From contig VTFK01000216.1 of the NCBI GenBank assembly GCA_009617715.1, positions 1-64,000 on the forward strand: a DNA stretch of 64,000 nt. Reading direction: 5' to 3'. This DNA comes from Plectrocnemia conspersa (lineage: Eukaryota; Arthropoda; Insecta; Trichoptera; Polycentropodidae). Positions 13,465 through 24,930 of the stretch are shown here, one piece after another; the first letter of the stretch is position 1; each line of letters starts with the position of its first letter. A program made the position numbers and the translations under genes. A model generated the notes under the pieces. It saw only the letters and a program-made list of their open reading frames with translations, was not told the DNA's origin and ran no database searches.

Positions 13465-14030
13465 TAAAATTGGGCGAAAAATAATAAACATGATGAAAAT
13501 TCTTTTGCTAACCATCTTGAGGAAGTCTTCAAACCCAATGAAATCTAAACACAAGAAATATCAAAGAAAATAAGGAAATAAAATATGTAACATCAACAAA
13601 AGTAGCTATAGAAATAATAAGGTATATTAATTAAAATAATTCACCTCAATTTTACTGATTAATAACTGGCAAAATTATGAAGAAGCTTCAAAAAAAGGCA
13701 ATATTTATTTAACGCTGTGTAGATAAAAACATGTGCAAAGTGCCTAGAAAATAGTAGAAGAATAGCCAGGAAATCCAGTAATATCTAAAGTATTGGAAAA
13801 ACTCTTGTTAAATACAATAAAACCCATAATAGAGAAGAAAAAACAAATTTCTGACCATTAGTTTGGGTTCTGAAATTTACATTCTACTTAAATCGTATAT
13901 TTCTAACGTATCATATATTTCTACAGATTATTCACAATTAAGCAAAATAATTAATATTCTAAATTAAAAGAAATAAAAGCAGGAGTCCCTAAAGGAAGTG
14001 TCCTATTTGTTGTACACATATAATTTGACA
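13465..14030 (+). pseudogene. Jockey-type LINE reverse-transcriptase relic
   Basis: Broken frames hold several ordered Jockey landmarks. NWAK...FANHLEEVFKPNE (about 13468-13545) is the pre-RT segment. VISKVLEKLLLNTIKPIIE followed by SDH.FGF (about 13780-13875) is RT block 1-2. IKAGVPKGSVLF (about 13974-14010) is the GVPQGSVLGP block. In-frame stops and the lost middle show that it is dead. Product: a target-primed reverse transcriptase of a non-LTR retrotransposon. Confidence 0.8.
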
Positions 14031-17000
14031 ATAAAAATTTTGTAAAAGTAAATCAATCTTTACCTTTTTCTATTTATTTTTGTTATTTTTATGATTTATA
14101 CAATTATTGAGATTTCACAATATAAAATTTTGATCTATTGCGTTTTTAGCACGTTTACACGACAAGTACAAGTACAGTCAATGCGTATTTTCGATAAAAA
14201 TTTTCTGGCTGGATAGGTGTTTTTGTGATGAAATTTAACAATAATATAAATTTTAGTACCTCCGTTTCTTTAGTTAAATGAGTTATTATTGAAATACTAA
14301 TATTTTTAACTAACTAAATTGCAACTATATCTTCAATACGACAACATTTATTTTACTTCTTCTCCAATATAACAACGAATAAAAGTACATCAGTGAATTA
14401 TATAAATATAGATTCGCCGAGATACAATGAAAACTAATTCGTTGTTTATTTGCCTAAAAAAATAAACCGTCTGCGGTAAAGTTATATTTAATTTAAATTC
14501 GATTTCACAGATAAACGTCTGTTTGTAATTTTAGATAATGTAAAAAAGCAATATATTTCCACAAGTAGGGGTTAAGTTCTCTAGAAATGGGAAAATAATA
14601 AATTTACGGTAGCGTCGTTGTTTCCTCGAAAGTACTGTTTTGCTTATTCTGCAATAATCCTTTTTTAGTTTAAACCACTCAGAGGGATCGAATTGATACA
14701 TAAATTAAAGTACTTATCTATATATCCAGACATACTACTACGAGACTACATCATTTAATTTATAAGGATCCATTTAGGTGAAGTCCATGGTAGTTATTAA
14801 GCTTTTCAATTCATCCGATAATTTGTTTAGAACTTGCGAAGTCAATTTGAAATTTAATTCGATAAGACGTACCCTTCATATTATACGATGTGTGCTATAA
14901 TTAAATTTGTTCTGTAATGTGTCAATATAAATTAGCTAAAAATAGATATACGATAATATAGTCATAGTATTCTATATAATTATATTTTTCAACTATATAA
15001 TGTAATAATAAAAATAATGTGTGAAGATGACATTTCTATACGAATTTTGCATTTTTGGGACATTAACAGATTTAAGTTTAGACATATAGAATAAAAGTCA
15101 CGTATATGTATTCTTAAAGTATAATATAAACTATATTCGCCATTTGTTATTAATGCGTAATAAATTATTATAAACATTGCATAATTAAAAGAATCTATGA
15201 ATTTAACTAATATGTATTACTTATTTTAAAATGGTTAGGATCAGTTAAGGAGCAACATTTTAATTATTTTGTATTTATTTTTATGCTATATATATAAAAA
15301 TTAATTGTTCCGAAAATAATCAAAAAACACATTATGCTATTAAAACCACATTATGACCGTACACTCCAAAACGATTGCGAATTAACTCCAAAATAAACTT
15401 AATAATATTTCGCTTAAGTAAATTCTCCAAAATCAAGGAAGGAAGACATTCATTTCACATGATAAGGCCACTTGAATTCATATCACGTTGTACGTTCCCG
15501 TTCCACAACGTTACAATAATTAATTCCGAGAAATTTTCCGCTAAAACGCTAATGCGTAGTGTTTTTAATTAAGTTACATACGTTACGTTCAATTAATAAC
15601 AGAGAGACCCTAATATATTAACCAACTGCTGAAAAATAATTGTAACTCGTTAAATGTATACTTAAACAAAGCTTTTATTTATTTTACAGTTGATTCAATA
15701 CATCATCTAGAAAGAATTTAGCTATCGAAGAAAAAAAAAAAATTTATCTTTGATCAAATACTAATACTTTATCTCTGATAAAAAATTAATATTTTACTTG
15801 TTTCTATAAATCTTTTCCGCGTATATTATTTTCTATTAAATTTTTAATTATTTTCATTACAAGAAAAAAATGTAAGTCAATAAAATAAAGTTATTAAACA
15901 CTAACTCGTACAGTTTAACATCTTTGTAGTTTAACCCGACAACCCACAGGAAACTACATAAATATAATATTACGCTACTCTAATGAAGTAAACCCATGTC
16001 GAAGATGTTGTTGGTTTTAATATAATGCTATGTTAAGTTCCTAAAGTACACTCAACTTGGTCGAGCACAACTTTATCCCTTCACTAATTTGTTGTTGGAT
16101 TACGGTCAACTGAATTCTGCGGTTTCCCATCTACTAAGATGGGTGATTTTAGGCCAAAGAGAAAAAACAGGTAAGCCTCTGTGATGCCAACGCAAACATG
16201 CCACAATGACATTATCGAATTTCGCCAAATTGGACCGTGTTTATTTTTATCTACAGCCTTTTGAGTTTTATAAAAATGAACATAGCGATATGTCTTTATA
16301 TATAAATCAAAGTTCATATCATAGTTTAAATTAATAGTCTTTTTTTAACTTTACATAAAACTATAGAGAATTATTTTTAAAATCAAATAAACAAAGCTCA
16401 CCAATATTGAATTCCAATAAATCATAACAATAGTCAGATTCAGTGCAATATAGTGGTTCAGAGAATGGCTCAAAAAATAATATGAAACTATATTTTAAAA
16501 TATGTTGTGTGATGTCTACCAAGGCTAAATACCTTTATAAATGTATATACATATGTATATACTAAAAAACAATTTTATTATACACTTGTATTAACTCACA
16601 TATGTTTTTATTTACGACTCAAAATAAATTAATATTTGTGTCATGGTTAAACAGAAAGCTTAATAATATAAATTTATTACAAAACCGTCAACACATATAT
16701 TTTTAGGTTTGATTTGTTTTTACGTTATTTATTTTACAATGGTTTCTTTTTCAATCGATTCGCTACGCACCATAAAATTTTACCACCGCAGTTGTTCCAC
16801 GAAAAACAATTTTCACTACACATTTTACTTTCGCTCTATACGTATTACTAGAGTATGCATGGATATGTCAATGATCGTGAACTTTGATGGGTATAGCGAA
16901 CCCTGCAATTGATAGAAAAACTTTTTTTTTTAGTTTGTTTCAAGTATTAACTTCATACAAAATATTTTATAAAACTGCTTTTATAAATATTCTATTTAAA

Positions 17001-17394
17001 CGTTCTACTGAGAACAATATTAATTTGATATCTGAGCAATATTATTATTTTTATTAAAGATTTGGTGGGACCAACCAAAATCGTTGAAATTAAAGTAATC
17101 GCAAAAGTCAGATGACTAAAAGCTCAGTGCCAAATGCGATGGAATGTGATTCCGAATTTATACTCAAACACAGCATATTCAGATAATGCATTCCATAGAA
17201 TGTCAATGCTAATATTTATACTGCTGTAACAGCAAAGTCTTTAGATGCTGGACTTGCATACTCGAGTATTGTTTTTAAATTATAACGCATTTTTTTTACA
17301 AAAATGCGTTATAATAAAAAAACAACATCTATTTATTTTACTATATTATAATAATAGTTTAAATCAAATAAAATAATAGTTTGAATTAATAAAT
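14031..17394. other. AT-rich non-coding stretch
   Basis: No coding-like block is recognised. There is a perfect 20-bp palindrome, GTATATACATATGTATATAC, at about 16543-16562. A hairpin with 16-bp arms (17279-17315) is listed separately. Confidence 0.5.
17279..17315. repeat. Perfect hairpin, 16-bp arms
   Basis: The left arm ATTATAACGCATTTTT (17279-17294) and the right arm (17300-17315) are exact reverse complements around a 5-nt loop. Confidence 0.8.
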
Positions 17395-17545
17395 TTTCAG
17401 ACTACGATTTTAGTCTGTTATCGCAATACTTGTATGTTTTGACTATTTACTGATATATTTACATTCTAGGTAATATTTTACAATGTTGTAATGCATTGAG
17501 ATAACGCATGTCATGTAACAACGAAAAATTAAAATATTTTTTTAT
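17395..17545 (+). mobile_element. SINE 3' part, truncated copy
   Basis: It shares TTCAGACT, TTTAGTCTGTT and AATACTTGTA with the copy at 52821-53060, and the 36-bp 3' motif (17486-17521). An A/T-rich tail follows. The tRNA-like head is missing. Confidence 0.55.
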
Positions 17546-18590
17546 TCAATTTAGCTTTCCATGGTTCTAAAATTAAATAATATCTATATTAGAAAATAAC
17601 AAAGAGTCTAGTTTTGCCTCAAACAATCGGTTTGTTCCGAGGACTGATAAATAATTTTGGTCTACACTTAATTTATTAAAGGTAAATAATAATAATAAAT
17701 CATTTTCTTTAGACTCTTAAGTCAGAAACCTAATACAAAACTACCACTTTGCTTCCGCCTTGGATTTGACAAGAGTTCAACCAAACTCGCACTAAGCAGA
17801 ACTATGCTGAAACGAACCTTAGAAGACTGAGTAAGCAACCAGTTTACATTTTAATTAAAAAAGTTTGACACGCGCTCTATTGATCAATATGCCTGCCGAC
17901 ATTTGTGACTTAATAACGTAAGATTTTATTTTTCACGCTCGGTGCGTTAATTTGACTGATCTTTTTCCGATTGCATCGTTTGCGATATACGCTGTGGATT
18001 TTTAGTGTAATCTAATTGATAAAACCTACTTCACAATGATTTTTTAATTTAAAATGATCTAATTCAACCGAAATACAAATGTGTGTATTTTTGGAATAAA
18101 AAATATTTTTTTATTATTTTTAAAAGTGATTTGTGCTCTACAAAAATATTATTTAAATTTACATGTAAATAAAACAAGTATCAATATTTTTAATATATTA
18201 AAATATGAATGGACCATTTTCATTTATGTTATTTACTGCTCATATGTTGTAAGATCGCAGCAATTTATTTTCAAGTTTCTTGTACAGAATTATCTTGGCT
18301 ATTAGCTAAAACATTGTTGACAAATAGGTTCATAACCATAGCTGTGTTGTTTCCTTGAATAATAAAAGCTCGTTACCGCTCAAAAAAACAGCTGATGTTC
18401 CTCGCACTCAAGTTGTTCATCTTAATTGTATAATATATAATAAAGATTTCACAATATTAAAATTACGTTATTATTGATATACGCTGATGACACAGATATA
18501 TTCAACGGATCGCGAAAGAATTACAGTTTATCTCTCCGGACGAATAAAACAAAATGGGCAAATCTATCGTAAAAAGTTTAAAACGCAAGG
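17546..18590. other. AT-rich stretch with one moderately GC-richer patch
   Basis: The patch at about 17700-17990 is less AT-rich than its surroundings but shows no coding frame. Confidence 0.45.
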
Positions 18591-18599
18591 CTTTTCAAG

Positions 18600-18883
18600 A
18601 AAGAAAAAATTGATCATGTATTTTTATTAGACCTACTTTTCTACAAAAATATCCCTTGTTTTACAATCATGCTTTATTAATGCCAAATATATTTGGCAGT
18701 ACCAATAATTGTAAAAAAATATTTTTAAGGTTTGAATCACATGAAAAATTAAGAAAAAATTTGTCTATCGAAGATCTTTCAAACTTACTAAGGATTGCGA
18801 CCACTTCAATGGAATCAGATATCTATATTGGACTGACAAAATCTGGCTCTAATATCTTACTAGTTTTATTTTGTCCCAATTAA
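18600..18883 (+). pseudogene. hAT transposase C-terminal (dimerisation) domain relic, GTF2IRD2-like type
   Basis: The frame at 18656-18883 reads FYNHALLMPNIFGST, then FLRFESHEKLRKNLS, then LSNLLRIATTSMESDI. This matches the conserved C-terminal order of hAT-derived transposases of the GTF2IRD2-like group (...P.LR.HALRM.SLFGSTYLCE..FS....K.R..LS...L...LRIATT.IEPDI). The catalytic region is absent, so it is a relic. It is followed directly by two inverted-repeat structures (18878-18912 and 18918-19045). Confidence 0.75.
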
Positions 18884-18912
18884 AAAAGGAGTTAAAACTC
18901 CTTTTTTTAATT
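18878..18912. repeat. Short hairpin after the hAT relic
   Basis: AATTAAAAAAGGAGT and ACTCCTTTTTTTAATT form a stem with a tiny loop. In this eukaryotic context it is not a bacterial terminator. Confidence 0.7.
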
Positions 18913-18917
18913 AATTT

Positions 18918-19045
18918 AATTCGTCTTGCATAGAAAACAATGAATATAAATAAATTATTTATGGACGTTGTTTTCTATCCAGATAATTTATATCCAAGAT
19001 CATAAATAAATTATTTATGTACATTATTTTTTATCCAAGACGATT
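18918..19045. repeat. Compact 128-bp imperfect palindrome, MITE-like
   Basis: The outer ends AATTCGTCTTG and CCAAGACGATT are inverted. The inner part contains two copies of ATAAATAAATTATTTATG (18946 and 19002) and an inverted pair built on ATAGAAAACAA / TTGTTTTCTAT. Confidence 0.6.
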
Positions 19046-20831
19046 TCTGTTAACTGAATTGACATAAAATGCCAAAAAATTGGACACCTTTGTTCTAAAT
19101 GGCTAGTTGCTATGGCTGGTTTTAGACCGATATTTATTTTTGAAAAAATACAATCAGACCTATTTTAACATTTTATTTTTTCACTATTTTTTCTTAAATT
19201 CAATTATAAAAAATATTGCTGTTAAAATAATTTACAATACACCTTTATACTATTTTTTTAAATATAATAGGCAAGATATACTAACGATTGAAGAATATCA
19301 GAAACTATGACAAGGACAACCTTAAATTTATATTTATATATGTATGCATGTTAATGATCAGAATGGCAAATCACAAATTGATTGAAACTCAATAGTTCCA
19401 GATTTTAAACTTAACAAATCTAAATAATAAATTAATCTTTTGGTATGTTTTTCTCTTATTCAAGTTTGATTTACATGTATTTTTGTACATTTATTTGTCA
19501 TATTAAAAATATATATAAGAATTAGGCACATTATAATAATTAATATTTTTTGGATTGTTAAAAATATATTTTATAACCGTATATGTATGTTCTTAACCGG
19601 AATAACTACAAAATTAATAATGCTTATGCAATAATCTAATTAGACTCAGACAAAGTTAAATAAGACAACGGTGCTTTGAAAATTGTTTTAGATGCAGCGG
19701 CACGAGTAAAAGCTCAATTAAACACATTTACTTTACTGAAACAATTCCGGTTCAGTTAATATAATAAAATGCAGAGTGAGATTAATTTCACAAATATATT
19801 TTAGTGTAAACACTAAATTTAACTCAAAAGCTATCTATATTTATTATTTCCATAAATACTCATCTTAAAATATTTATAAGACGCACGTATAAATAGTACC
19901 TTACCGGCAAATAAACCTTCCTTTAGTACCGATTTGTTAAATGTATAAATATGCTCGAAAACGAGTTTTCCGAAATGGTGGCCCTTATCCTAGGAACAAA
20001 TTTTATGCTACAGAAAGGTATTGACGAAAATCGAAACAACAACAAAACTTTCTTGCGAAATTCAAAATGCAAAATTGGCGTTCCGGGTATTGATTCTATA
20101 ATATGCCTATGTCTATACTATATATTTTTTTACATGGAAAATTTTGTACATAACCTAACAAACCAATTCGTCTCGCACCATTGACTTTAACGTTTCATAT
20201 CCTATCCTTTCTAGGCTCATTGTGCTATTTTTATTTATATTGTTATTATAAATAGCAATACAAATACCCTAAGTCAACCCTTTAAATAAAGTATATAATG
20301 CATATAAATAAATCACTAATGTACTATGTATATAGAACATTTTTCTTTAAAAATAGTAGCTATAACAAATTAATCAAAAATATATTTAAAATAGTTTTAA
20401 TTTTAATTAATCAACACAATTAATCGGAATTATAATTATATAACAATCATTACCATAAGTATATAATAAGCATTACTCGTCTAAAATGCTACTGAAGACT
20501 CAACCAAGGCTCTCAAATATAAACTTGTTGAGTTTATACAATCTTGCTACCAAGAGGAACTTTAGATGAAGATCAAAAAAAAAACCGCTTCTCTCTTCAC
20601 GTTACCGTAATCTAAAGTTTAACCTGATTTGGAGACAACTGCATCTTTAGACACAAAAACCTAAACTGTACGCGAATGTAATTTAAGTTTCTGCACAACA
20701 ATATTTACTAATAAATTTGTCTTGGCTAAAATTAAAACATGATCCCTGAACAAAAAATGCATTTAACATCACATTTGCTCTGATCAAATATTTCATAACT
20801 ATATGTTTGTAAAGGATATCTCAAAGTTAGA
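19046..20831. other. AT-rich non-coding stretch
   Basis: A GC-richer patch at 19950-20100 has an open frame without recognisable similarity. The sequence CCGCTTCTCTCTTCACGTTA at 20585-20604 recurs with one difference at 43265-43284. Confidence 0.45.
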
Positions 20832-20893
20832 ATAACGTAGTCCGTAAGGTGCTGGACTGATAACCCAAAAGCAAAAGGTTCAGGTTTAAGTAG
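20832..20893 (+). repeat. tRNA-like SINE head relic
   Basis: It reads GTAGTCCGTAAGGTGCTGGA and then CTGATAACCC, like the anticodon arm of tRNA-Ile(GAT), followed by a degraded B-box (GGTTCAGGTTTAAG). GTAGTCCGTAA is shared with the SINE heads at 181-250 and 49431. Confidence 0.45.
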
Positions 20894-22150
20894 CAGTAAA
20901 TATTCACCGATCAATAATTTGTACAACATTGTGTTATACATATTTTATAAAATTTACAAAATATGTATATGAAATAATCATTATTAACCTATATTTACTT
21001 TTAGATTAAATATTATTTTACATGCAATAAATTGATTTTTGCATTAATTGGTTAAAAAAGAACATGGAAAAAAAGGAGAAACTACGAATATATTTGATAA
21101 TGCAAATATTCCTTCCATTTTTTATTCAATATTCGAATAGTTTAAAACTATGATTAATTGCGTACCCTAATTGACAGTTGCTTAGCATGAAATACAAAAT
21201 TTAAAGAAATTAACCTAAACGTAAATGTTACTTATTTCTAAAAACGTGGATCCAATCCCAATATAAGAAAAAATCCATGGTGAAAATGACTGATAAGCGC
21301 TCTCTAGTAACAATAGAACACAGAAGTTCTAAGTAATATTAAATAAGTTTTACGCATTGTTTCATATTATCTATTGTTTTCATTATATTTTTATAGAATC
21401 GTTTAATATTTAAACACCGAGAAGTTATCACATTTTTTAATAGTAACATGATTTTTAATCCACACTGTATTAAAAAATCATATTAGAATAATAAAATATG
21501 TATTTCATTACATGACAATGCGAAATCACTTATTTAGCCGAAGTGCAGTATTTTTATTTCCGGAAATTCGGCAAAAATAGCAGAAATTTAAAAAAATATA
21601 TTTATTTTTCCAATGCGGTTGGTTTCGAGATCTGTAAAATAAATCTCGAAACGTCGTAGGATTTACCCAGCTCCAGCATTTTCTTGTACGGTGCGGAATT
21701 ATATTATATATGTAGATAACATTTTTAATCTTTTAAGCGATAAAATAAAATTAAAATAAATCTATGTATTCAGTTATGAGAAAATGTCTTTCCAATTAGC
21801 GAATTGTGTAATCGCATAGAATTGATAAAACAATTCATTTTATATACATTGTCTTAATCCGCGATTCTTAAAAATGATACCAATTACATTTATTCTGAAT
21901 GGGAATAATGGAACAATAATTACAGCGATTTTTTATGCTAAAATGTAATAAATTTTAATTCAGGACAATATGTCTATCGAAAAGAATCGTAATTGCTCGA
22001 AGTAAATAATAATTACAGACTAATCGATTTATAGAGCTTTCTTTATTTGCTACGTGTTACCTCTTCTAATCAAAGGCGATTAGAACTAAATGTGTTATTT
22101 GTGACTTTTTTCGAAGCAATTTTCTAGAGAATGTGTCGAGATTGATATAT
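20894..22150. other. AT-rich non-coding stretch
   Basis: Nothing is recognised. Confidence 0.55.
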
Positions 22151-22350
22151 AAAAAACTTTTTCTAAAAGTTTAACGCTGCGAAGCGTGAAAAGGTGACAT
22201 TTGTGGGTGTTGAATCGGTTGAAAAATTGAAAAAAATTGAGCTTCAACCCCCTCCGACAAAGGCGTGATTAACGAGGAGGCGTGGTTATGGGGGTGAGAT
22301 TTTTTCCGGACGAAGAAAATTGAGGAGATATTGCGAGGGATTCTGCGACG
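22150..22350. other. Short GC-richer patch
   Basis: It contains CCCCCTCCGAC, GGAGGCGTGG and TCCGGACGA in an otherwise AT-rich neighbourhood. There is no frame or splice signal. It may be regulatory. Confidence 0.3.
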
Positions 22351-24125
22351 ATGAAAGAGATGAGTTTTAATTTAGTGTGCAACTTTTAAAATTAAATAGC
22401 CATGCCTGAGATTATATTGAATTATTCTAAATAGGTATTGTTAACTTTGTTTCTATAGAAAATAATTTTAATACAGAAACTACCATTTGCTTTAATTTAA
22501 GCAACTTTATTATAGCTAAATTATTTAGATATCTTAGGTATTTAGGTAATTTAATTTATGTAAAAAAGGAATAAATTTTATAAACAATAGGGTGAGCTAG
22601 CCGTACTGGCTAAGATAAGACTTAAATAAAAAAATAGAAATCTACATGAATAAAAAAGAAGGGTCTTCACATTCAGTTACTTTACATACCCTTCGGATAG
22701 ATAAGGTCGGATATGGAAAACTTGAATTTCAGTTCAAAGGTTCTCTTGCTGATAAATCGGACGTTATTCAGAAAATATTTTCGATATATACGAGTATATT
22801 CACATATAATATATATATAAATAAAAACTAAACATGTATATAAATTTAAAATGATTACATTACACTTCTTTAACTAATAAAATAATAATAATATGTAGAC
22901 AGCTATTTGCTCGGATAACGATAAAAAGCAGCATATTCTCTCATTATTTATGCCGTTAACAATTTTTTTAGCTATAGCGTAATTTCGACTGAAAGAAATT
23001 ATTAATTTCCTTCAAACTCCTTTTCGGAAAAACCGCTAAAACGCCGTTTTCTGAACAAAAAATATTAGTTTTATGTGCTTGTTACAGGTTGTTCAAACTA
23101 ATACCATAAAATATTAAAAGCATTAAAAAAAAAATACCAAGTAACCTCACAAATCAGTAGTGAACGCAATTCTGATTCCAATAAATAATTAAGCAAAGAT
23201 TATACATACTCAAAGTCGTAGTAATGCGATATCGTAAAAGCAGAAGAACGAACGCTAATTATTGTCACAAATTAACTTAGACGTGCCTGTAATTAAGAAT
23301 TAATATTCAAACAGCTAATCTAATAGATTGACTATATTTATTACATTGCTTCAGTTCGTAAATCACACTAACTACAATATTATAAAAATATCATGCCTTT
23401 ACAGAACGTATATCGTCATATCTGATTTATGTTAATTATATCTAAAGAAAGCTGAGTCAGATGATTCTGATTTAAATATTTCTATCAAACATTTTTTTTT
23501 CTCGGACTAATTGAAAATGCAGACCGTTTCGCCAGTCTCAGCTTTGCACCAACCGGAACATTTGCTTTTGGAACATGGCCAACCCTAAGTGTAACGCCTT
23601 TCGGAAGCCGTGAACCTTAATCATAAGACGAAACCTCGTTTTTCATTTAAAAAATACACATAATAAAATACGACCATATTGCAAAAGCAGGCAGAATACA
23701 CACGAAACGGCCCGTTATACACTGAACGCTCCTCTTTAATTTATTAAAAAATTCCAAAATGAAACCGAGAATAAACGAAATGGACGGAACGACATAAATA
23801 AATCTGGTGACTTTCAAATTCAACTTCATAATAATAAATCTGAGAGTAATACACTTCAAACGGGATTTTACTCCCTCAGATATGAATATACAAGCGATTC
23901 ATATAATAGTGATATAAACTTTATAACTGTTAAGGAATATGTATCATTCTGATATCTATATATTATATTATAACATGCTAAGCACCAATGTGCTACATAA
24001 AATTCAAAATATGACTGTATGGGAAAGATGCCAAGAACCTCATATTTTTTTATGTTTTATAGAAATATAAATCGAGGACAGATCAGATCAAACAGATCAA
24101 GGGTTTACCTTTCTACAAAATTGTA
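22351..24125. other. AT-rich non-coding stretch
   Basis: A GC-richer patch at 23515-23640 has partly open frames on both strands with no recognisable product. Confidence 0.45.
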
Positions 24126-24215
24126 TGTGTTAGCTTAGTGGTAGCACGCTTATTTTTTAATATATAATAGAAGGCTAAGTTATATGTATAATAGATTATT
24201 CGTTAGAGTTTGAAC
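24126..24215 (+). repeat. Possible tRNA-derived relic with A-box
   Basis: TTAGCTTAGTGGTAGCACG is a good tRNA D-arm or Pol III A-box. About 80 bp later GAGTTTGAAC is a weak B-box. The intervening sequence cannot form an anticodon arm, so it is a SINE or tRNA pseudogene rather than a tRNA gene. Confidence 0.4.
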
Positions 24216-24667
24216 AGGTAAAGATTTGCAATGGCACTGTTCGTTTCTGATATTTTCAATCACTAAAGCATAATTTTGCAAAGGAATCTGATCTTTATGT
24301 TCATAGAATTCGTTCCAAATATTTTTAACTTTTACATGTATTTAATTGATTCAGATATATGTAAAGTGTTTGACTGTACTTTATTTACAATCGTATGACC
24401 TTGACTAATTATATTTGCGATAGCTAAATTTTATGTAAATTTAAAAAATAAATTTATTTTTTATTCACACTTTCTGAAACATGAATAATGAGAATTGACA
24501 AATTAAATATGATATAATAAATATTATAATATTAGAAAATTAAAATTCTAAAATTTAAAAGAAAAAATGGTTTTAATTTTTATATATGCGTTGCGCCGTT
24601 TTTTCCTACGTTAATTTGTGCTGCGCCCTTTTGTAGGGACACTTAAACAATGGATATAAACAACAGA

Positions 24668-24922
24668 CAGTGGCGTAGCTATGGGGGGGGGGGCCCCGGC
24701 GGCACTTGCTTGGGGGCGGGATATTCGCGATAGAATCGTCTAGTGTGGTTCTTAACCCTGAATAAACTAAAATGTATGTAAATCTACGAATACCAAGAGC
24801 TTAACAATAATCAATTCATTATTTTAAGAAATGCTGATTTTATGACCCTGCAAAAAAATGTATGGGGGGGGCGGCAATTTTAAGGATTGCCCCGGGCGGC
24901 ACATACCCTAGCTACGCCACTG
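24668..24922. mobile_element. hAT-type MITE, 255 bp
   Basis: The terminal inverted repeats CAGTGGCGTAGCTA and TAGCTACGCCACTG are perfect over 14 bp. The 8-bp flanks ACAACAGA (24660-24667) and ACAACAGG (24923-24930) match at 7 of 8, the target-site length of the hAT superfamily. Inside each end there is a long G run and a GCCCCGG(G)CGGCAC block in the same orientation. There is no coding capacity. Confidence 0.9.
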
Positions 24923-24930
24923 ACAACAGG

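Noticed and set aside
15375..15572. 65-codon plus-strand frame as a small gene
   Set aside because: No start context, conserved motif or composition shift supports translation.
18878..18912. Stem followed by a T-run resembling a bacterial intrinsic terminator
   Set aside because: The window is eukaryotic. The hairpin lies beside a transposon relic and is not a terminator in context.
24126..24215. Functional tRNA gene
   Set aside because: The A-box is good, but the anticodon region is pure AT and cannot fold into an arm.
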